Assembly (NCBI GenBank): GCA_028532855.1
Contig: JAQQAL010000011.1
Span: 186,001 to 250,000, forward strand
From: Candidatus Thalassospirochaeta sargassi
GTDB taxonomy: Bacteria > Spirochaetota > Spirochaetia > UBA9216
DNA length: 64,000 bases
Direction of reading: 5' to 3'
A program made the position numbers and the translations under genes. The notes below the pieces were generated by a model. That model was given only the letters and a program-made list of their open reading frames with translations, was not told the DNA's origin and made no database searches. Shown here piece by piece: positions 60,433-64,000 of the stretch (its first letter is position 1; the number at the start of each line of letters is the position of its first letter).

Positions 60433-61014
60433 TTATTCCTCCCCGTCTTGACCCATGTCTTCCTCGAAATAGCTTTCATCTAGATCTTTTATCTGATCTC
60501 TGATCCTTGCAGCTTCTTCATAATCTTCCTCTTTTATTGCTCTATCGAGATTTTTCTCGTATTCAAGTCGCTTTTCTTCAAAGTCGGAGTTCATCTTTTC
60601 AGTTCGCTCAGATATGTAATTCAATGAGACAGCGGCTTCATCAATTACTTTTTCCGAGATATAAATAGGGCAATCCGTTCTTACCGCCAGCGCTATGCTG
60701 TCGGACGGTCTTGAATCAAGCTCGACTGTACCGCTTATATTGGCGATAGTAATTGTCGAATAGAATATTCCATCCCTGATTTCGGTTATTTCAACCTTGC
60801 TCAGCGTGCTCCCGGTTTTTGAAAGTCCGGTAATAAAGAGATCGTGGGTGTTCGGTCTGGGCATGGGTATATCACCCATGCCGATAATGATGGATTGCGC
60901 TTCAAGCTGTCCTACAAAGACAGGCACAGCCGCATTTATTCCCATGGGTTTTATCAGTACTGCGTATCCCTGATCTGTATGCGCGACGTTCCATATTTCT
61001 GCTTCAACAAACAT
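60433..61014 (-). CDS. Bifunctional nuclease (DUF151) with C-terminal UVR motif
   Basis: 193 residues. Residues 1-130 fit the bifunctional nuclease domain: VAHTDQGYAVLIKPM, VFVGQLEAQSIIIGMGDIPMPRPNTHDLF and SRPSDSIALAVRTDCPIYISEKV. Residues 150-183 form a UVR motif (EKNLDRAIKEEDYEEAARIRDQIKDL), as found in UvrB/UvrC. It may act in RNA or DNA turnover. GAGG lies seven bases before the ATG. It is 57 bases downstream of pth. Confidence 0.87.
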   Translation of the reverse strand: MFVEAEIWNVAHTDQGYAVLIKPMGINAAVPVFVGQLEAQSIIIGMGDIPMPRPNTHDLFITGLSKTGSTLSKVEITEIRDGIFYSTITIANISGTVELDSRPSDSIALAVRTDCPIYISEKVIDEAAVSLNYISERTEKMNSDFEEKRLEYEKNLDRAIKEEDYEEAARIRDQIKDLDESYFEEDMGQDGEE

Positions 61015-61071
61015 CAGTCAGCCTCATACTATAAGGGTAGGAGATTGATGAGTGATTTTCAATGCTGACAG

Positions 61072-61629
61072 CTATAAATTTAATAATTCAATCTTTTTTC
61101 CGGCTTTTAATCCTGTTTCAAGCGCAGTCTCAAAAAGGTCAGCGGCTGAGCTGCAGTAGTCATCAAGCCGGACTTCTTCATCCGGAGAAAAGCGGCCGAG
61201 AACCCAGGATGTTACATCCCGGTTTTTCGACGGTCTCGAAATTCCCATCCTGAATCGGTAAAAATCTGCGCCGCCGGTAAGTTTTATAATCGAACGGAGA
61301 CCGTTGTGTCCTCCGGCACCGCCGCCTTTTTTAAGCTGGACCGTTCCGAAGGGGAGTTCCATATCATCATGAACCACTATAAGCTGTCCATGGCCCAGTT
61401 TAAAAAAACTTAAAGCCGCGCTCAGGCTTTCTCCGCTGTTGTTCATCAGTGTCATGGGTTTCAGGTGAAGGCTCTCGGGGCTGCTTATTTTTGCATATTC
61501 GCCCTTGAATTTGGATATCCAGCTCAGCCTGTTGTAAAAACTGAGACGTTGAAGCATCATCCAGGCAAGATTATGACGAGTTTGCTCATATTTTCGGCCT
61601 GTATTTCCCAGATAGGTAGAAATTATCAT
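61072..61629 (-). CDS. pth: Peptidyl-tRNA hydrolase
   Basis: 185 residues. It releases peptides from drop-off peptidyl-tRNA. LGNTGRKYEQTRHNLAW (about residues 7-23) contains the catalytic His in TRHN; HDDMELPFG and GGGAGGHNGLRS follow. The first loop reads LGNTG instead of the common LGNPG. A leaderless start is likely: TAAAAT lies six bases before the ATG (61636-61641). It is divergent from the PilZ gene. Confidence 0.94.
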   Translation of the reverse strand: MIISTYLGNTGRKYEQTRHNLAWMMLQRLSFYNRLSWISKFKGEYAKISSPESLHLKPMTLMNNSGESLSAALSFFKLGHGQLIVVHDDMELPFGTVQLKKGGGAGGHNGLRSIIKLTGGADFYRFRMGISRPSKNRDVTSWVLGRFSPDEEVRLDDYCSSAADLFETALETGLKAGKKIELLNL

Positions 61630-61635
61630 GATTTC

Positions 61636-61663
61636 ATTTTATCATAATAAGCAGGAGTGTTAA
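61636..61663 (-). promoter_or_regulatory. Candidate promoter of pth
   Basis: On the minus strand TTAACA (61658-61663), 16 bases, TAAAAT (61636-61641), six bases, ATG. Both boxes differ from consensus at one position. No Shine-Dalgarno. Confidence 0.5.
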
Positions 61664-62427
61664 TGGAACGTAATACTTTTATGTCGAAAAAGGTCTTCTT
61701 TCTCTATCCTCATTCCGTTATTCAGCAGGGGCTTGTCAGAGAACTTGTCGCTAATGAGTATGCTGTATACCTCGTCTCGAATCATAAACGGTTCAGGGAG
61801 GTCCTCAGGGATTTTGACGAACCAATTGTTTTTATTAACATCGATGAAAATCTCGACCCTGATCAGTGGCGGGAATATATCTCTGAAATTAAGAGTTCCG
61901 ATGATAATAATGCCAAAATAGGCGTTCTTACCTACAATGAAGATAAAGATCTGGCTAAGACCTATCTGATGGATCTTGGTATCCAGTGCGGATTTATTAA
62001 ACTGAAACTCGGTCTGGATCAGAGCAGGAGCATTATTCTGAAAACCCTTGAGGCTAATGAGGCCAAGGGGCGGAGAAAATATCTTCGAATCGATTGCTGG
62101 CAGCTTCCTAATACCGAACTGAATATGAAATTCGGTGATGAGCTATGCAGCGGAAGAATTCGGGATATCAGCTCAGTTGGTCTGGCTTTCATGTTTGATA
62201 AGGAAAGGGTTCTGGAAAAACATACAATGCTGAAAGATATTCAGCTTAAATTACGCGGAAAGATTGCGAGAGTTTCGGGTCCTGTAATAGGAGAGCGGGA
62301 AACACCTGAGGGTACAATATATGTAATTCTGTTCAATCAGGATACAGACAGTGCTACAAGAAGCAGAATACACAGCTTCATGTATGAAACCCTTCAGGAA
62401 GAAATAAACAGAATAATGCTGCGCTGA
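61663..62427 (+). CDS. PilZ-domain protein with receiver-like N terminus
   Basis: 254 residues from ATG 61663, which has AGGAG seven bases upstream; ATG 61681 is an alternative that would begin MSKKVFFLYP. Residues 1-125 resemble a receiver fold without clear phosphorylation residues. The C-terminal PilZ domain has GRRKYLRID (the RxxxR c-di-GMP arginines) and RDISSVG (the D/NxSxxG motif), so cyclic di-GMP binding is expected. Such proteins adjust motility or surface behaviour. Its stop overlaps the ATG of the ABC exporter. Confidence 0.85.
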   Translation: MERNTFMSKKVFFLYPHSVIQQGLVRELVANEYAVYLVSNHKRFREVLRDFDEPIVFINIDENLDPDQWREYISEIKSSDDNNAKIGVLTYNEDKDLAKTYLMDLGIQCGFIKLKLGLDQSRSIILKTLEANEAKGRRKYLRIDCWQLPNTELNMKFGDELCSGRIRDISSVGLAFMFDKERVLEKHTMLKDIQLKLRGKIARVSGPVIGERETPEGTIYVILFNQDTDSATRSRIHSFMYETLQEEINRIMLR

Positions 62428-64000
62428 TGTTGAAAGAATACCGAAGACTCCTGCCCTGGTTCAGGAAATATCTGCCCATGTATATCCCCGGGATAATTTG
62501 TCTGCTTGTTACAGATGCAGGCCTGCTGTATATTCCACGTCTCACGAAAGAGGCTATCGATATTGTTGCGGCTGGCTCACCGGATCTGCAGCTTGTGCTG
62601 AGACTCTGCCTGTTGATGACGGGAATTGCCCTGCTGGTGACAATAGGACGTTTCGGATGGCGGTATTTTATTACCGGCAGTGCACGCAGGATAGAGAGCG
62701 GCCTGCGGAGTGCTCTTTTTCAGCATATTCTTGGATTGCAGCCAGATTTTTTTGAAAAACGCAAAACGGGCGATATAATGGCCCGCTTCACGAACGATAT
62801 GCGCGCGATACGTATGGCCTGCGGAATGGCCGTTGTGTCGCTTGTCGACGGCGTATTCATGGCCGCCTTCATTCTTGTTATTTTATTTGTAAACTATCCC
62901 GCCCTCGCGGGATGGATAATAATCCCTCTGCCGGTTCTTGCCGTTCTTGTCCTGGGTATGGGCCGGATGCTCGGCAGGCGGACAAAGCGCGTCCAGGAGA
63001 GCTTTGCCTCGCTGAGTTCGATTGTTCAGGAGACCTTTTCGGGTATCCGGGTCTTCAAGACGCTGTCCCGTGAAAGCTATGCGGTAGATAAATTCTCGGA
63101 GTCGAATGACGAATACATACGTCGTTCAATGTCGCTGGTCAGGATATGGGGTTTGTTTTTTCCTCTTATAAATTTTCTTGCTGGCTGTACAACCCTGCTC
63201 CTGCTCTGGTTCGGCGGACTTCAGGTTATTGACGGAGTGATAACCCCGGGCGATTTTGCAGCCGTCCTGAGCTATCTAAACCTCCTTGTCTGGCCGATGA
63301 TGGGTGCCGGATTCACGATCAACTGGCTTGAGCGGGGTGCCGCATCGCTGTCCCGTGTTGGAGAGCTCCTGGATGCTGAGTCGGATATAAAAACTGAAAA
63401 CACTTATGGTCAGCCTGATGAGGAGCCCAGGGGCGGACTTGAGGTTAGAAATCTGGAGTTCTGCTGGCCGGAATCTACGGAGCCTGTGCTTGAGGGTATA
63501 AGTTTCAGCCTGCCTCGAGGCTCCACCCTCGGCATTTTCGGCCGGACCGGATCGGGGAAAAGCAGTCTGGTGAACCTGATCCCGAGGCTCTATGATCCGC
63601 CTCCTGAGACGATTTTTATCGGCGGCCGCGATATCAGAAGCTTTGACCTGAAAAAACTGCGCGGCGCTGTAGGTCTTGTTCCGCAGGAGAGCTTCCTTTT
63701 TTCGGAAACGATAAAAGAGAATATCAGTTTTGCCGCGGATGGTGCCCCGGACGAAAAAATAATGGATGCGGCGGAGTTTTCAACTATAGCACGCGACCTT
63801 AATGAGTTCCCCTTCGGCTGGGATACGATGGTCGGCGAGCGCGGACACAGCCTCAGCGGGGGGCAAAAGCAGCGTATTGCTGTTTCAAGGGCCTATCTGA
63901 CGGACCCGGAGATCATTATCTTCGACGACTGTCTCTCCGCTGTGGATGCTGAAACCGAATCGAATATTCTGAATCAGTTTATAAAAAAGCGGGCAGGACG
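62427..64000 (+). CDS. ABC exporter half-transporter, 3' end outside window
   Basis: At least 524 residues; the frame runs off the window. It starts at ATG 62427 in TGATG, overlapping the PilZ stop. Six membrane segments (about residues 17-300) form a type IV exporter domain, followed by Walker A GRTGSGKS (about 372-379), Q-loop, and the signature LSGGQ (476-480). In Walker B (IIIFDD) Asp501 replaces the catalytic Glu. That exchange marks the inactive-site half of heterodimeric exporters such as TM287/288 and MdlAB, so a second half gene is expected just downstream. Confidence 0.92.
   Translation, partial: MLKEYRRLLPWFRKYLPMYIPGIICLLVTDAGLLYIPRLTKEAIDIVAAGSPDLQLVLRLCLLMTGIALLVTIGRFGWRYFITGSARRIESGLRSALFQHILGLQPDFFEKRKTGDIMARFTNDMRAIRMACGMAVVSLVDGVFMAAFILVILFVNYPALAGWIIIPLPVLAVLVLGMGRMLGRRTKRVQESFASLSSIVQETFSGIRVFKTLSRESYAVDKFSESNDEYIRRSMSLVRIWGLFFPLINFLAGCTTLLLLWFGGLQVIDGVITPGDFAAVLSYLNLLVWPMMGAGFTINWLERGAASLSRVGELLDAESDIKTENTYGQPDEEPRGGLEVRNLEFCWPESTEPVLEGISFSLPRGSTLGIFGRTGSGKSSLVNLIPRLYDPPPETIFIGGRDIRSFDLKKLRGAVGLVPQESFLFSETIKENISFAADGAPDEKIMDAAEFSTIARDLNEFPFGWDTMVGERGHSLSGGQKQRIAVSRAYLTDPEIIIFDDCLSAVDAETESNILNQFIKKRAG

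Overview
The window looks like a chromosomal segment of a diderm bacterium, most likely a free-living spirochaete. The reasons are indirect: MurA carries Asp where most bacteria have the catalytic Cys (known from Borrelia, Treponema and Chlamydia), a MinD-like ATPase sits beside a very long FapA/DUF342 protein, and there are many secreted or outer-membrane proteins with no clear family. The assignment is an inference. No rRNA, tRNA or CRISPR array was seen, and no stretch over about 300 bases lacks a gene.

Region 1 (1-2.5 kb) holds the end of a winged-helix regulator, a HepT/MntA-type toxin-antitoxin module whose toxin is frameshifted, and metF. The module lies between two copies of a 70-bp direct repeat that duplicates the end of the regulator gene.

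Region 2 (2.5-20 kb) is a visibly AT-rich surface-glycan locus read on the + strand with almost no gaps. It contains an aminotransferase, a compact block of organic-acid enzymes (CitE-like lyase, fumarase/tartrate dehydratase-type subunits, MmgE/PrpD protein, unrecognised TIM-barrel-like protein, Ldh-type oxidoreductase), an ATP-grasp ligase, an acyltransferase, a flippase, glycosyltransferases, an EpsG/Wzy-like protein, a cytidylyltransferase plus CDP-alcohol transferase pair, an epimerase, and rfbA-rfbB without rfbC/rfbD. Together they suggest a glycan with a dTDP-amino-deoxy sugar, possibly amide-linked to an unusual hydroxy acid.

Region 3 (20-28.9 kb) is accessory: a membrane glycosyltransferase, a ParE-type toxin-antitoxin pair between 34-bp repeats, two large probable outer-membrane proteins, a secreted protein, an AbiEi/AbiEii system, a coiled-coil protein with a 21-bp tandem repeat, and a CCA-enzyme-like HD protein lacking the nucleotidyltransferase motif.

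Region 4 (28.9-64 kb) is mostly housekeeping and regulation: lysC-thrC, a lipoprotein and murA, a J-domain protein behind two LptF/G-like membrane proteins, an ECF sigma/anti-sigma/YbjQ operon, a sigma-54 activator without DNA-binding domain, a STAS-zinc ribbon protein beside a response regulator, ctp-rsmE-tagA, the MinD/FapA/lgt run, a sigma-70 factor, a Fur operon with a perfect 7-1-7 Fur box, a polyprenol-kinase-like protein, secreted proteins, gltP, a bifunctional nuclease, pth, a PilZ protein, and the first half of an ABC exporter cut by the window end.

Across the window many genes that start a transcription unit have a -10 box only 4-9 bases before the ATG and no Shine-Dalgarno, which suggests leaderless transcripts. 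Genes inside operons usually have a normal ribosome binding site.
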